Shown: piece by piece, positions 1 through 9,197 of the stretch
How positions within the stretch are numbered: position 1 is the stretch's first letter
How the letters are laid out: every line of letters begins with the position of its first letter
Assembly (NCBI GenBank): GCA_031200235.1
Contig: CP133595.1
Location: 434,001-498,000 of the forward strand
Reading direction: 5' to 3'
Length of the DNA stretch: 64,000 nucleotides
Origin: Cuniculiplasma divulgatum
Lineage (GTDB): Archaea; Thermoplasmatota; Thermoplasmata; Thermoplasmatales; Thermoplasmataceae
The notes under the pieces: model-generated
The model's database searches: none
What the model saw: the letters and a program-made list of their open reading frames with translations, nothing else
Told to the model about the DNA's origin: nothing
Translations under genes and position numbers: made by a program

Positions 1-407
1 TCGGCAGATTCTTCCGGGGAAAGATTCCTTAAAACGAGCTCTATGAGCTTGTTGTATACCTTTATCCCCTGCGCAAGGGCCTCATTCCCATATTCAGTTA
101 TTGAAACTTTGATTATTCTTCGATCTGTGGCACTCCTTACTTTTGTCACGTACCCTTTCTTTTCAAGCTCATCTACAACCCCGGTTATCCATGGCCCCGT
201 AACATCATTCTCCGTGGCCAGCGAGTTCATGGTTGTGTCGTGATCCTTTGAGAGTGAAAAAAGTACCCTCAGTTCCGTGGGCTTTATGCCAATTTTCTCA
301 AGCTCCCGCTCTATGAGCTTCTTTCCATTCCTGAAGACACGGGAAAATATGTGCCATAGATCGATTGTATCCAGATCGCAGGATGATTCCTTCTTTTCTT
401 CAGTCAA
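1..407 (-). CDS. MarR-family transcriptional regulator (3' end outside window)
   Basis: About 135 codons are visible before the left edge cuts the gene. The translation has a winged-helix core: a helix followed by the segment [16 protein letters not shown] (recognition region) and a wing with [14 protein letters not shown], the typical MarR pattern with the conserved D-R-R. I place the start at TTG 407-405, because GGAGG lies about six bases upstream and the start overlaps the stop of the exporter gene, so translation is probably coupled. MarR proteins bind palindromes as dimers and usually repress adjacent efflux genes in response to small ligands. The upstream exporter is the natural target. 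C-terminal dimerisation helices are not visible. Confidence 0.85.
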   Translation of the reverse strand, partial: MTEEKKESSCDLDTIDLWHIFSRVFRNGKKLIERELEKIGIKPTELRVLFSLSKDHDTTMNSLATENDVTGPWITGVVDELEKKGYVTKVRSATDRRIIKVSITEYGNEALAQGIKVYNKLIELVLRNLSPEESA

Positions 408-2256
408 CTGATTCCTCCGCAGTGTTCAATCTTGCGTTATCCCTCTTATTTATAACATCATCTGCAGTTAAATCTTTCCCTGATGATTTGGCCTCTGGAT
501 CGATATTGGCCTCCTGGGCCTTTGACATGCCAGGGCTGCTCAAGGGAGATTGTACTGCACTATCACTCTTTTCCTTCATTTCGGCAGTTGTTGATTCACC
601 GTATATGTATCTTTTTCCTCTGAGCGCCGATAGAAGGGCTGCCATTGCGAATATTGCTGCACCTATGTAGAACGACATCCTCAGGGCCCCCATGAAGGCC
701 CCGGCCAGGGCATGCGGGAACCAGGTCTTACCTTCAAGGTATGTCACAACACCTGGATTCAGAATGGAAGAGACCGATCCCTTTGGAAACAGTCCCAGTA
801 TGGTGGCAACCGGGTTATATCCAAGGAAGGCTGAAAACAGTGCTGAAGTGGGTGGAATCTTTATGAAAAACGGGATGAGCTCAGGAGCTCCAGCCTGACC
901 AAGTGCCACTGTAAATGCCGATGGGAGTTTTGATGTGAGCGATACGAGAACTATGGTGAAGAATATGCCCATGCTTGCAGTCTGGCCTGTGTTCTGCAGT
1001 GTGGCTCTCATGCCTGAAGCAACGCCACGAAGCTGCGGCTGAACTGAGTTCATAATTGCCGTTATATTTGGGGCCGCGAATAGACCCATCCCTGAACCCA
1101 TCATAAACAGCATTGCACCGAAAACAGGATATGAAAAATTATAGCTCAGGGTTGAAAGCAGTATGAAGGAGACGGCACTGATTGCCATTCCGATTGTGGA
1201 TATTGTCCTGGCACCTGCCCTGTCTGAGATAGCACCGCTGATTGGACCCAGAACAACGAAGCCTGCCATCATGGGTATCATGTATATGCCTGCCCAGAAA
1301 GGAACGCTTGTGTATGAGTACCCATGGAGAGGGAGCCAGACTCCCTGCAGAAGGATTATGATCATGAACATTGCCCCGCCCATGCCCATTGATTGCAGCA
1401 TCCCTGCAACGCTCCCTGTGGTGAACGCTCTGTTCTTGAAAAGTGAGAGGTTGAACATTGGCTGTGCTACAACCCTCTCAACAAGCACGAATGCCACAAC
1501 CATTGCAAACCCTGCAATTATGGATGTTATGACCCATGGGTTTCCCCAGCCCATTGATGACGTCCCGTAGGGCATCAGGCCGTATGTAATGCCCAAAAGG
1601 ATAAGTGTGAGTCCGCCAGCAAATGTAATATTTCCAGCAATGTCAATCTTCTGTTCCTTGTGCCTTATGGAGTGGTCTTTAAGTTTGAGGTATGACCACA
1701 CTGTTCCAAGTATGCCCACGGGCACACTCACCAGAAATACGTACCTCCAGTTAATTGTGGCAAGAAGACCCCCAAGAATCAGGCCCACCAGTGATCCGGC
1801 CAGAGCAGCTATCTGGTTTATGCCCATGGCCTTGCCACGTTCTGTTGGGCCAAAGCTGTCCGTTATTATTGCAGCTGAATTGGCGAAGAGGAATGATCCC
1901 CCTATTGCCTGTACCATACGGAATATTATGATCTCCTGGGCACCAAGGTCACCCTTGTTGGGTGTTATGAAAAGCAGTATTGATCCAACCGTGAAAATCA
2001 GGAAACCGAAGTTGAAGAGCCTTACCCTTCCAAAAATATCTGAGAGCCTGCCCACGGTGACAAGCATCACGGCTGTAACAACCATGTAGCCCATAAGTAT
2101 CCAGAGAAGGTAAACGAAGGAACCTGATGAGAATGGATCTATATTTATGCCACGGAATATTGCAGGTAGGGATATCAGCATGATGGTGCTGTTGATCGAA
2201 GCCATCAGCACTCCAATTGTGGTATTTGACAGTGCAACCCATTTATATTGTACCAT
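400..2256 (-). CDS. MFS multidrug exporter, DHA2 (EmrB/QacA-like), 14 TM
   Basis: A 618-residue membrane protein with about 14 hydrophobic helices. The first helix region reads [15 protein letters not shown], close to the DHA2 motif for drug:H+ antiporters, and the loop after helix 2 has [16 protein letters not shown], matching MFS motif A (G-R-L-x-D-x-x-G-R). The hydrophilic C-terminal tail of about 60 residues is charged. A TATA-like box at 2283-2290 sits about 28 bases before the ATG, suggesting a leaderless transcript. The gene is followed with overlap by a MarR gene, a common exporter-regulator unit. Substrate cannot be read from sequence; export of toxic organic compounds across the cell membrane is the family role. 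Confidence 0.9.
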   Translation of the reverse strand: MVQYKWVALSNTTIGVLMASINSTIMLISLPAIFRGINIDPFSSGSFVYLLWILMGYMVVTAVMLVTVGRLSDIFGRVRLFNFGFLIFTVGSILLFITPNKGDLGAQEIIIFRMVQAIGGSFLFANSAAIITDSFGPTERGKAMGINQIAALAGSLVGLILGGLLATINWRYVFLVSVPVGILGTVWSYLKLKDHSIRHKEQKIDIAGNITFAGGLTLILLGITYGLMPYGTSSMGWGNPWVITSIIAGFAMVVAFVLVERVVAQPMFNLSLFKNRAFTTGSVAGMLQSMGMGGAMFMIIILLQGVWLPLHGYSYTSVPFWAGIYMIPMMAGFVVLGPISGAISDRAGARTISTIGMAISAVSFILLSTLSYNFSYPVFGAMLFMMGSGMGLFAAPNITAIMNSVQPQLRGVASGMRATLQNTGQTASMGIFFTIVLVSLTSKLPSAFTVALGQAGAPELIPFFIKIPPTSALFSAFLGYNPVATILGLFPKGSVSSILNPGVVTYLEGKTWFPHALAGAFMGALRMSFYIGAAIFAMAALLSALRGKRYIYGESTTAEMKEKSDSAVQSPLSSPGMSKAQEANIDPEAKSSGKDLTADDVINKRDNARLNTAEESVD

Positions 2257-2280
2257 CTTATCAGCAGGGAATTTCCTTTT

Positions 2281-2325
2281 GCTATAAATAATTAGTTAGT
2301 TAGAAATTAGGAATGGTTTTATAAT
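2281..2325. promoter_or_regulatory. Divergent promoter region with AT-rich repeat
   Basis: Two TATA-like boxes face away from each other: TATAAATA at 2283-2290 for the minus-strand exporter (ATG at 2256) and TTTTATAA at 2317-2324 for the plus-strand gene (ATG at 2348). Each is 24-31 bases from its start codon. Between them TTAG occurs three times in tandem and TAATT/AATTA arms are present at about 2289-2309. By position this is a plausible MarR operator, but the symmetry is weak and the assignment is inference. Confidence 0.5.
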
Positions 2326-2347
2326 CGCTGGATATTGCTGTCCCATT

Positions 2348-2884
2348 ATGATTTCAGGTAAAGTTGCTGCACTCATAGCAGTGGTGATGCTTGTTGCATT
2401 CAGCGGAATAACATATGAAACAATTTCCCATGGGTCTTCATCCACCACCACGGCCATATCCCAATCAAGCCAGGGCCTGGCCGTATCGTCTCCGCAGAAT
2501 GGCACGTCATTTCCCATACTTTCAGCCAATCAGACAATTAATCTGACTGTAAACATCACCAGCAGCTCTTCACCAGTCTACATATTTGATGTGTCTCCTT
2601 CAAACCTTTCCTCGATTCAAAAACAGAGCCCTGTTGAGGTGTATTCCATATATAACCTGACTTACCTGAACAAAACCTCATACCCCTACAATTATATGAC
2701 AGAATCCATCCCGGCAAATTCCACTTTATCGCTGAATTTGACGCTGTATATCAACCAGACTGGTTTTCAGGAAATGAAAACTTCAAGCCCAGGAACCGGA
2801 CAGTATTATCCCTGCATTGTGGAGATCCTTGTAGAGACCTCAAGCGGAGCGTCGGGAATCGGTATTTCTCTGCTGAGAATTTGA
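2348..2884 (+). CDS. Hypothetical secreted or membrane-anchored glycoprotein
   Basis: 178 residues. Residues about 3-22 are a hydrophobic segment (VAALIAVVMLVAFSGI) preceded by a lysine, which fits a signal peptide or N-terminal anchor. The rest is rich in Ser, Thr and Asn with many N-x-S/T sequons (for example NGT, NQT, NLT, NIT, NKT, NST), so it would be exposed outside the cell and probably N-glycosylated. A beta-rich single domain is likely, but I recognise no family. A TATA-like box about 27 bases upstream of the ATG suggests a leaderless message. It is divergent from the exporter. Function unknown. Confidence 0.75.
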   Translation: MISGKVAALIAVVMLVAFSGITYETISHGSSSTTTAISQSSQGLAVSSPQNGTSFPILSANQTINLTVNITSSSSPVYIFDVSPSNLSSIQKQSPVEVYSIYNLTYLNKTSYPYNYMTESIPANSTLSLNLTLYINQTGFQEMKTSSPGTGQYYPCIVEILVETSSGASGIGISLLRI

Positions 2885-2977
2885 GCTGATTTGAACCTTA
2901 TCCAGACCTTTCTTTCGATGACGCATAGGTTTGAGCTGTAACGTAAAGTATGAATACTGGACACTGTTATTAATCAC

Positions 2978-3991
2978 ATGGCGCTTTTGAGGCCTGTAGT
3001 GGGCAGAAGCATACTGAGATCAATGAAGGGAATCAACGGATCAAAGGTTCCTGTTATCGCGGGCCACAAACTGCTTTACGGTTGCAATCTAAAATGCAGC
3101 ATGTGCCCTTTCTGGAGAAGGGAGGATGAAGAACTCCTGAGCCTTGATGACGAGATAAGGATGATGGAGGCACTCAAGCGTGGCGGAGTCTCATTCCTGG
3201 GTTTTGAGGGCGGAGAGCCACTACTCAGGAAGGATATAGGAGACATACTTCAGGAGTCCCATAAGAGGTTCCACACATCCATGGTAAGCAATGGTTGGCT
3301 CCTTAAAGCCAGGCTGAATGATGTCAAGGATCACCTGAATTACCTATTTGTATCACTTGATGGCATCGGAGAACTCCACGATACCCTTCGCGGGGTCAGC
3401 GGCTCTTTCAAGCATGCTGTGGAAGGGATCCAGGCAGCCAGGGATCATATCCCAATGGCCATCAGTTCCACAATAACAAGGGACAATATGCATCAGGCGA
3501 AAGATCTGGTGGATCTAGCTGTAAAGCTCAAGGTGAGCATAAATTTCCAGATTGCATACGACTATTCAACAGCTGACCCAAAATCTCCCGATCGCACCAG
3601 GCTCCTGGATGCCATCAACACACTTAAGACCATGAAGAATGAAGGATATCCGATCGTGAATTCTTCCCAGTACTTCGAGGCTGTTGTAAATTCATGGTAT
3701 CTTGGTGAAAGCTGGAGATGCAAGCCATGGCTCACCATAAACATCGATCCATCTGGAAGGATCGTCCAGCCATGTTATGTCCTCAATGAGTACAAGGGGG
3801 ACCTGAAAGTCTGGGACGTTGATATCAGGAAGGTATGGAATTCCTATGACTGGGAACCCTACGAGAAGTGCAACAAATGTGCACTGGCTTGCTACCTTGA
3901 ACCGTCTCTGTTCTCATGGAAAAATCCATCAATGGTCAAGGAGAGGATACTGGACAATGTGGTCTCCTTCATATCTGGAGACCTTTCATGA
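2978..3991 (+). CDS. Radical SAM protein with SPASM-like C-terminus
   Basis: 337 residues. The radical SAM cluster motif is C36-x3-C40-x2-C43 (CNLKCSMC), followed by a GGEPLLR segment, the SAM-binding GGE. The C-terminal third has further cysteines: W-R-C-K-P-W, then IVQPC, then CNKCALAC, an arrangement like SPASM or twitch domains that bind auxiliary Fe-S clusters in peptide- or cofactor-modifying enzymes. The N-terminal 30 residues are basic. No precursor peptide gene was recognised nearby, so the substrate is unknown. The gene stands alone between a secreted protein gene and an HxlR regulator on the opposite strand. Confidence 0.85.
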   Translation: MALLRPVVGRSILRSMKGINGSKVPVIAGHKLLYGCNLKCSMCPFWRREDEELLSLDDEIRMMEALKRGGVSFLGFEGGEPLLRKDIGDILQESHKRFHTSMVSNGWLLKARLNDVKDHLNYLFVSLDGIGELHDTLRGVSGSFKHAVEGIQAARDHIPMAISSTITRDNMHQAKDLVDLAVKLKVSINFQIAYDYSTADPKSPDRTRLLDAINTLKTMKNEGYPIVNSSQYFEAVVNSWYLGESWRCKPWLTINIDPSGRIVQPCYVLNEYKGDLKVWDVDIRKVWNSYDWEPYEKCNKCALACYLEPSLFSWKNPSMVKERILDNVVSFISGDLS

Positions 3992-4018
3992 ATGATTTCC
4001 GATCACAACGCCCGGTTT

Positions 4019-4339
4019 TCAGAAATGTCCCATCTCATCCATCAGCCTGAAGATAGCTTCGCCTTTTTCTGTTAGCCTGTACTCCACAGCCGGAGGCTTG
4101 AACGGGTACACGGCTCTTGCCACGACGCCACTGCTGACCAGTGCGCCCAGCGCCCTGGATATTCCCTTTGTATCCCTTGCCTTCAGTGATCTCTTGATTT
4201 CATTGAAGCGAAGAGCTCCCCTGAGGCCCAGGAGAAAAATTATCTCAATGGAGTTCTTTTTTGAAACCGGTCCAATGACCTTTCGTGCATTGATAACTGC
4301 CTCCTGATCCCCCAGTTCCAGTAACTTTACAGATGGCAT
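4019..4339 (-). CDS. HxlR-family transcriptional regulator
   Basis: A small winged-helix protein of about 106 residues. The core reads ALRFNEIKRSLK, then ISRALGALVSSGVV, then a wing with VEYRLTEKGEAI, the order and motifs of the HxlR/DUF24 family. I choose ATG 4339 rather than the GTG three codons earlier, because GGTGA stands five bases before the ATG. It lacks the N-terminal cysteine typical of redox-sensing members. The gene is divergent from the HtrA gene with about 75 bases between starts, so it may regulate that promoter; this is only positional inference. Confidence 0.85.
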   Translation of the reverse strand: MPSVKLLELGDQEAVINARKVIGPVSKKNSIEIIFLLGLRGALRFNEIKRSLKARDTKGISRALGALVSSGVVARAVYPFKPPAVEYRLTEKGEAIFRLMDEMGHF

Positions 4340-4414
4340 TGTTGTCACCTTGTGTCTCTCCTGATCCTTTTCTGTATAATAACAGCTTTGAACTGAAGGA
4401 TACAGGTGAAAATT

Positions 4415-5398
4415 ATGGAAATGTATGGTTCACAGGGAATTGCGGATATTGTGGAACACATCAGGAACAGCATAGTCACTGTAAGGACCTCAAGATATGG
4501 GAGAGACCAGTGGGGAAGGATGGACAGGATAGTTGGTTCCGGGACAGGGATGATAATTAGCAGCAGCGGATACATTGCCACCAACTTTCATGTGGTGGCC
4601 GGATCATCAGGAATAACTGTCATAACACCTGACAATGAGAAACACAGTGCAAGGATAGTGGGCTACGATGATGCAACTGACCTTGCTGTCATAAAGATCA
4701 ATGCCCGGAACCTCAGTTCATGCAACTTCGGCGATTCGTCCGCCATCAGGCCTGGCCAGCCTGTGATTGCCGTGGGAAATGCGCTTGCACTTCCGGGAGG
4801 GCCTACCGTTTCATATGGAGTGGTAAGCGCCGTAGGCCGGATACTGCCGTGGTCCGAGTTCATCACTGAAGGGCTTGTTCAGACAGATGCTGCAATCAAT
4901 CCCGGCAACAGTGGCGGACCTCTTGCCACAGTGGACGGCATGGTCATAGGAATGAATACGGCCATTGTGCCCTTCGCTCAGGGCGTTGGCTTTGCCATAC
5001 CTTCCAATACAGTGAAGACGCTTATACAGCAGATGCTTGAACAGGGGAAGGTCCGCAGGCCGTGGATAGGGCTTTCCGGCGTTTCAACACAGGATCTTGC
5101 TGAAATGCAGGAAAAGACTGGACTGGCAGACGGAGTTATGGTAGCATCCACTGTACCGGGAGGACCTGCTGACATTGCGGGAATACGAAGAGGCGATATC
5201 ATCACAGAATTCAACGGAAAGGCGGTAAAGAGCATGAGGGATCTCATAGCCTCCATATCAGAACTGGGAACTGGAAATGAGGCGCCTGCGATCGTATACA
5301 GGGGAAGAAGGCACCTGGAAATTGCAGTTATCCCGGATCAGATGCCGCCAGACTACCTGCAGAGGTCCCACGGCGAAAGGCTCAGGCCATGGGACTGA
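4415..5398 (+). CDS. HtrA/DegP-like serine protease with PDZ domain, no signal peptide
   Basis: 327 residues from ATG 4415, chosen because GGTGA lies five bases before it (an in-frame GTG occurs at 4406). The trypsin-like domain has a complete catalytic triad: His in ATNFHVVAG (about residue 59), Asp in DATDLAVIK (about 89), Ser in NPGNSGGPL (about 166). A PDZ domain follows from about residue 225, with GGPADIAGIRRGDII. There is no signal peptide or membrane helix, unlike most DegP/DegQ proteins, so it should act in the cytosol, presumably in protein quality control. The next gene, formamidase, begins 36 bases downstream and may be cotranscribed. Confidence 0.93.
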   Translation: MEMYGSQGIADIVEHIRNSIVTVRTSRYGRDQWGRMDRIVGSGTGMIISSSGYIATNFHVVAGSSGITVITPDNEKHSARIVGYDDATDLAVIKINARNLSSCNFGDSSAIRPGQPVIAVGNALALPGGPTVSYGVVSAVGRILPWSEFITEGLVQTDAAINPGNSGGPLATVDGMVIGMNTAIVPFAQGVGFAIPSNTVKTLIQQMLEQGKVRRPWIGLSGVSTQDLAEMQEKTGLADGVMVASTVPGGPADIAGIRRGDIITEFNGKAVKSMRDLIASISELGTGNEAPAIVYRGRRHLEIAVIPDQMPPDYLQRSHGERLRPWD

Positions 5399-5434
5399 GA
5401 GCAATATTATTATTACACAACATTTTTTCCGGCC

Positions 5435-6364
5435 ATGATAAAAATTGACGGCCATCTTAAAGGCAACCTGCACATGAACTGGAGCCCCGGACTGAAACCT
5501 GTGGCAGAAATAGACCCGGGCAGCACAGTGCAGGTGGACATCCCGGATTCATCGACACTGCAGATCAGGGAAAACTTCACAACAGAAGACCTCAGGAATG
5601 TTGACGGGTCGCTTCTTGATGCTGCAGTTGGGCCAATATATGTCAAAGGATCGGAACCGGGGGACGTCCTGGAAGTGTCCATAGAAAAACTTGATGTTGC
5701 AAGCTGGGGCTGGACCATGGTCTCCTGGGACTTTGGTTTCATAAAGCACAGGTTCAGGGACAGGCTGCTCATATGGGATATTGACCGGGAAGAAGCCACA
5801 GCCAGGGGCGATTTCCTGAATGGCATCAGGATACCGGTTTCCCCGTTCCTTGGAATAATCGGCACCGCACCTTCTACTGGGAAACATGGGATGATACCGC
5901 CGCAGTACTTCGGTGGAAACATGGATAACAGGCTGCTTGGCCAGGGATCGAAAGTCTACCTTCCTGTGTCTGTTCCCGGTGCGCTTCTTTCGGTAGCAGA
6001 TCCCCATGCCGCCCAGGGTGATGGGGAGGTTTGCGGAACTGCCATTGAAACCATGGCCACAGCAAGGCTGAAAGTCAACCTAATGAAGGGTTCCTCCATA
6101 AGCGCTCCGCGTGCCTTTTCCAACGACCGTGGGCTTGGCCCAGTGGTTGTAACAATGGGGATTTCACCGGATATCCACACGGCATGCAGCGATGCCATTG
6201 AAAACATGATTGAGGAATTGCAAACCTATGGATTCACTGACGAAGAGGCATATGCGCTTTGCAGTGTTACCGGAAACCTCAGGATAAGCGAAGTGGTGGA
6301 CGAGCCGAATTACGTGGTGAGCATGCTGGTGCCCAAGGAGATTGCCAGGCAGAGATTGGCTTAG
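5435..6364 (+). CDS. Acetamidase/formamidase family amidohydrolase
   Basis: 309 residues spanning the FmdA/AmdA family. Recognisable blocks are the N-terminal DIPDSSTLQI strand, VGPIYVKGSEPGDVLEVSI, the metal-site region PPQYFGGNMDN, and SVADPHAAQGDGEVCGTAIE, which is the most conserved stretch of the family. The enzyme hydrolyses formamide or short-chain amides to ammonia and the acid in the cytosol. The ATG follows a TATA-like AT-rich stretch (attattattac) about 25 bases upstream. The stop overlaps by four bases with the stop of the convergent radical SAM gene. Confidence 0.92.
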   Translation: MIKIDGHLKGNLHMNWSPGLKPVAEIDPGSTVQVDIPDSSTLQIRENFTTEDLRNVDGSLLDAAVGPIYVKGSEPGDVLEVSIEKLDVASWGWTMVSWDFGFIKHRFRDRLLIWDIDREEATARGDFLNGIRIPVSPFLGIIGTAPSTGKHGMIPPQYFGGNMDNRLLGQGSKVYLPVSVPGALLSVADPHAAQGDGEVCGTAIETMATARLKVNLMKGSSISAPRAFSNDRGLGPVVVTMGISPDIHTACSDAIENMIEELQTYGFTDEEAYALCSVTGNLRISEVVDEPNYVVSMLVPKEIARQRLA

Positions 6365-7947
6365 GCACCTGACATGGAGGCCCTGCCGATCCAGTATATG
6401 GATCTGAATATGCCCATGACGTTATTGAGGTCTATCCTGCTGAAGTCCCTGGCCTTCATCCCCTTTGTCTCCTTCAGCTCAAGGAATACATTCTCAATGT
6501 GGCTGAATATCTTGTCAGTCATGGTGTTGGTTATGATCTCCACGGTCCTGCTCTGCATCTTTTTTGTCATCTCCGGCATCATGATCCTTGTGATCTGAAG
6601 ATCATATTTCCATGAGGTGTAAAGGAGATCCCAGTAACCCTTTGGCAGTTTCTCCAGTATGGGGAATGGATTGTTCCTGATCCTGGATGTGCCCATGGGT
6701 ATGACCGGGAGAGGGAAAACCCATGCCCTCAACTTCTCGTCTATGATGTTCTGAACCAGGTCTATACTTTCCTGCAGGTCCTCCTCTGTCTCATCTTCGT
6801 AGCCTATTGTCATTGTATAGCATGGTGTGATGTAGGCATCGTTCATTATTGGCGTGGATTCAAGTATAACGTTCTTCCAGTCAGATGGCTTCCAGGGGAA
6901 CGGCTTTCCCCTCATATACTTTGAAATGATACGTTCACTGCCGCTCTCCAGTCCTACAACCGGTGCTTCTGCCCTGTATTTGTCGTATTCAGCTATGTGA
7001 GAAATCTCCTCCACTGTCTTCGGACTGCTAAGGACTCCTGGCGAGGATATGTGTGGGAAATAGATCAGGTCAACGCCCTGCTTTTTCACCTCTGTGAACA
7101 GGTTCACAATGGCTTCATGGTTAACTCCAAGCCTCTTGGAACCGTATAGAAGGATGTCATCGGTCAGAAGTTCAACAGAATTCTGGCCTGCATTCTGATT
7201 CAGATTCACCTCCTTTATTATGTCGGAAAGTGGAATCGACCTGAAGGTTTCCGGGGTTATGGAACAGAACTGGCAGCCCCTTGGACAACCCCGGGTAACC
7301 TGCACTTCGCCAAACCGGCTTGGCTTTATTATGGTGGGAATCTCCTCCACCTTTGGCATCCTGCCCACACTGTCTCTTGGCATCTGGTCTCCATTTATTG
7401 CTTTCCTGACCAGATCCGGCAGATCCAGTTCCGCCTCGCCTGAAAAAATTGTGTCAACCCAGTTGGGTCTCTCCAGGGATAATTGCCATGCTGCAGGGCC
7501 GCCTGCAAAGACCTTGAAGCCGTATTTTTTCTTCAGCTTTGCAATCCTGTGGCCCATTTCCTGGAAAAACTTCTCAGTCCAGCTTGGACCTCCGCCAAAT
7601 ATCATTGTCAGCTTGAATGTTACGGGAGCAAGTCCCAGGGGATCGTGAACGGATATCCCCACAATCTTGGTGTTTTCATCAATGGCTCTTTCAAGCATGT
7701 CTGGGCTGACAACGCTGACGTCTGTTATGCCCGATGCAACCAGTGAAGCCTCAACCTTCCTGAGGGCATAGGGAGCAAAATATGCCTCACCCTTCCTGTT
7801 CGTCTCCTCGGGAGGCGTGAAGATTGAGTTCATCAACACTCGGGGTACAAGCCTTGCCGGCATGCAGGCAACATAACCCATGGTGGATACCCCTGAATAG
7901 CTTGTGAAAGATCCTCTGTCCGATGTAAGAACAACTGTGCTACCCAT
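6361..7947 (-). CDS. B12-binding-type radical SAM protein
   Basis: 528 residues. Residues about 55-180 form an N-terminal Rossmann-like region of the cobalamin-binding type, with ISVHDPLGLAP and FAGGPAAWQLS; it lacks the DxHxxG histidine motif. The radical SAM cluster site is C221-x3-C225-x2-C228 (CPRGCQFC). The middle has GLESGSERI, and TMTIGYEDETEEDL, typical of the MiaB/BchE-like class. I recognise this as a conserved archaeal family marked by the DPLGL and GGP-AWQL blocks, without a firm function. Methylation or C-C bond formation on an unactivated carbon, possibly in lipids, is possible but is inference. Confidence 0.82.
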   Translation of the reverse strand: MGSTVVLTSDRGSFTSYSGVSTMGYVACMPARLVPRVLMNSIFTPPEETNRKGEAYFAPYALRKVEASLVASGITDVSVVSPDMLERAIDENTKIVGISVHDPLGLAPVTFKLTMIFGGGPSWTEKFFQEMGHRIAKLKKKYGFKVFAGGPAAWQLSLERPNWVDTIFSGEAELDLPDLVRKAINGDQMPRDSVGRMPKVEEIPTIIKPSRFGEVQVTRGCPRGCQFCSITPETFRSIPLSDIIKEVNLNQNAGQNSVELLTDDILLYGSKRLGVNHEAIVNLFTEVKKQGVDLIYFPHISSPGVLSSPKTVEEISHIAEYDKYRAEAPVVGLESGSERIISKYMRGKPFPWKPSDWKNVILESTPIMNDAYITPCYTMTIGYEDETEEDLQESIDLVQNIIDEKLRAWVFPLPVIPMGTSRIRNNPFPILEKLPKGYWDLLYTSWKYDLQITRIMMPEMTKKMQSRTVEIITNTMTDKIFSHIENVFLELKETKGMKARDFSRIDLNNVMGIFRSIYWIGRASMSGA

Positions 7948-8121
7948 ACAATATTAACTGATATCTGAGATTTAAGATTTACTAATATTAATATAATTAT
8001 ATGAAAGTAATTGTTCTTCTAAATATTATAGCATGTGAATATTTGCGTATTCAATCGCCGCCATACATTAAGAATTAACATGAAAAAACAAGGAAATATT
8101 TATTTGTAGAGTGCCCTGCAT

Positions 8122-9114
8122 ATGATGTTGAGTGACTGCTGGTATTGTGGGAAGGAGATATCCGGATATGTCTTCAGGATTGCTGGAAATGACTGTGATA
8201 TAAACTGTGCCAATGAACAGATAACCAGGGCCAAGGATCTTCTGGGCAGATTGAATAGCGAGATCGATTCTTTCGTTGGGTTCGGCCTTGGATTTGAGAA
8301 ACCCGAGTTTTTCTGGTACGTTTTCGTTGACGATCCGGGAATGCTTCAGTACCTGAAGGATGAATTCAGTGCTGCCCAGCTTGGATTCAGCATATATCCC
8401 ATTGTCATAGAGATCCCGAATCAGATGGAACCTGAAATGATACCGGCAATACCTGACAAATTCATAATGGGCGGGACATCCATCGGCCATCTGAATGCCT
8501 CCACTACCGGGACACTGGGCGGGGTACTCAGGATGGGAGAAAGGAAATATGTTGTTTCAACTGCATCAGTTCTCGCGCCTGCAGGGGCAATGATAGGGGA
8601 TAAGGTTGTTCACCCTTCCAGGCCGGATTCCCCAAGAAGAGGAGTGATCCTGGGCAGGCTCGTGGTGATCTCCAGGATGGCCCCCAACTCCTCCAACGAT
8701 CTGGATGCCGCCATAGCCGAAATAGACCCGGAAATACTTACAACTCCCCGCGTCAAGAATATAGGAGTGCCCAGTGAGGCCAGCGAACCACACATAGGAA
8801 TGAGCGTCAGGAAAAGCGGGAGAACCACCGGATTCACTGAAGGGAAAATACTCTGCACTGATGTCAGGATGAAACGCATTCAGGACGGCAGGCTTTACTA
8901 TATTAATGATCATTTCATCGTGATGGGCGAGGCGGGCAATTTCGCGGAGCCTGGGGACGAGGGATCACTGGTGATGGATAACAGGAATGCTGTTACAGGA
9001 ATGGTTGAGCTTGCAATCCATGGGATGGCTGTATGTTCCAGGGGCACGGTCCTGCTTGAAAGGTTTGGCTTTGTTCCCCCTGAATGCTTTGAGCCCTTTG
9101 AAGATGAGATGTGA
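8122..9114 (+). CDS. Degenerate trypsin-fold protein (probable pseudoprotease) with N-terminal Cys motif
   Basis: 330 residues. The N-terminus has CWYC (C6, C9) then C25 and C29, a likely metal-binding knuckle. From about residue 128 a chymotrypsin-like domain follows the order of bacterial and plant Nal1-like peptidases: TTGTLGG, KYVVSTASVLA, NDLDAAIAEID, KSGRTTGFTEG, AEPGDEGSLVMD. The usual catalytic His of the HVLA motif is Ser149 and the nucleophile of GDSGS is Glu280; only Asp195 remains. It therefore should not cleave peptides by the normal mechanism. A TATA-like box at about 8095-8103 sits 25 bases before the ATG (leaderless). A Get3/ArsA gene follows 83 bases downstream. Confidence 0.75.
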   Translation: MMLSDCWYCGKEISGYVFRIAGNDCDINCANEQITRAKDLLGRLNSEIDSFVGFGLGFEKPEFFWYVFVDDPGMLQYLKDEFSAAQLGFSIYPIVIEIPNQMEPEMIPAIPDKFIMGGTSIGHLNASTTGTLGGVLRMGERKYVVSTASVLAPAGAMIGDKVVHPSRPDSPRRGVILGRLVVISRMAPNSSNDLDAAIAEIDPEILTTPRVKNIGVPSEASEPHIGMSVRKSGRTTGFTEGKILCTDVRMKRIQDGRLYYINDHFIVMGEAGNFAEPGDEGSLVMDNRNAVTGMVELAIHGMAVCSRGTVLLERFGFVPPECFEPFEDEM

Positions 9115-9197
9115 TGTTATTCACACCACTACCGGCTTGGAACGGTACCATGGTTAAGAGCAGTAACGCATTATACAATTAACAAAGAGGAATTAAG

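Noticed and set aside
365-670. Plus-strand open frames under the exporter gene and similar antisense frames across the window
   Set aside because: They mirror strongly coding minus-strand genes and have no family features or start signals.
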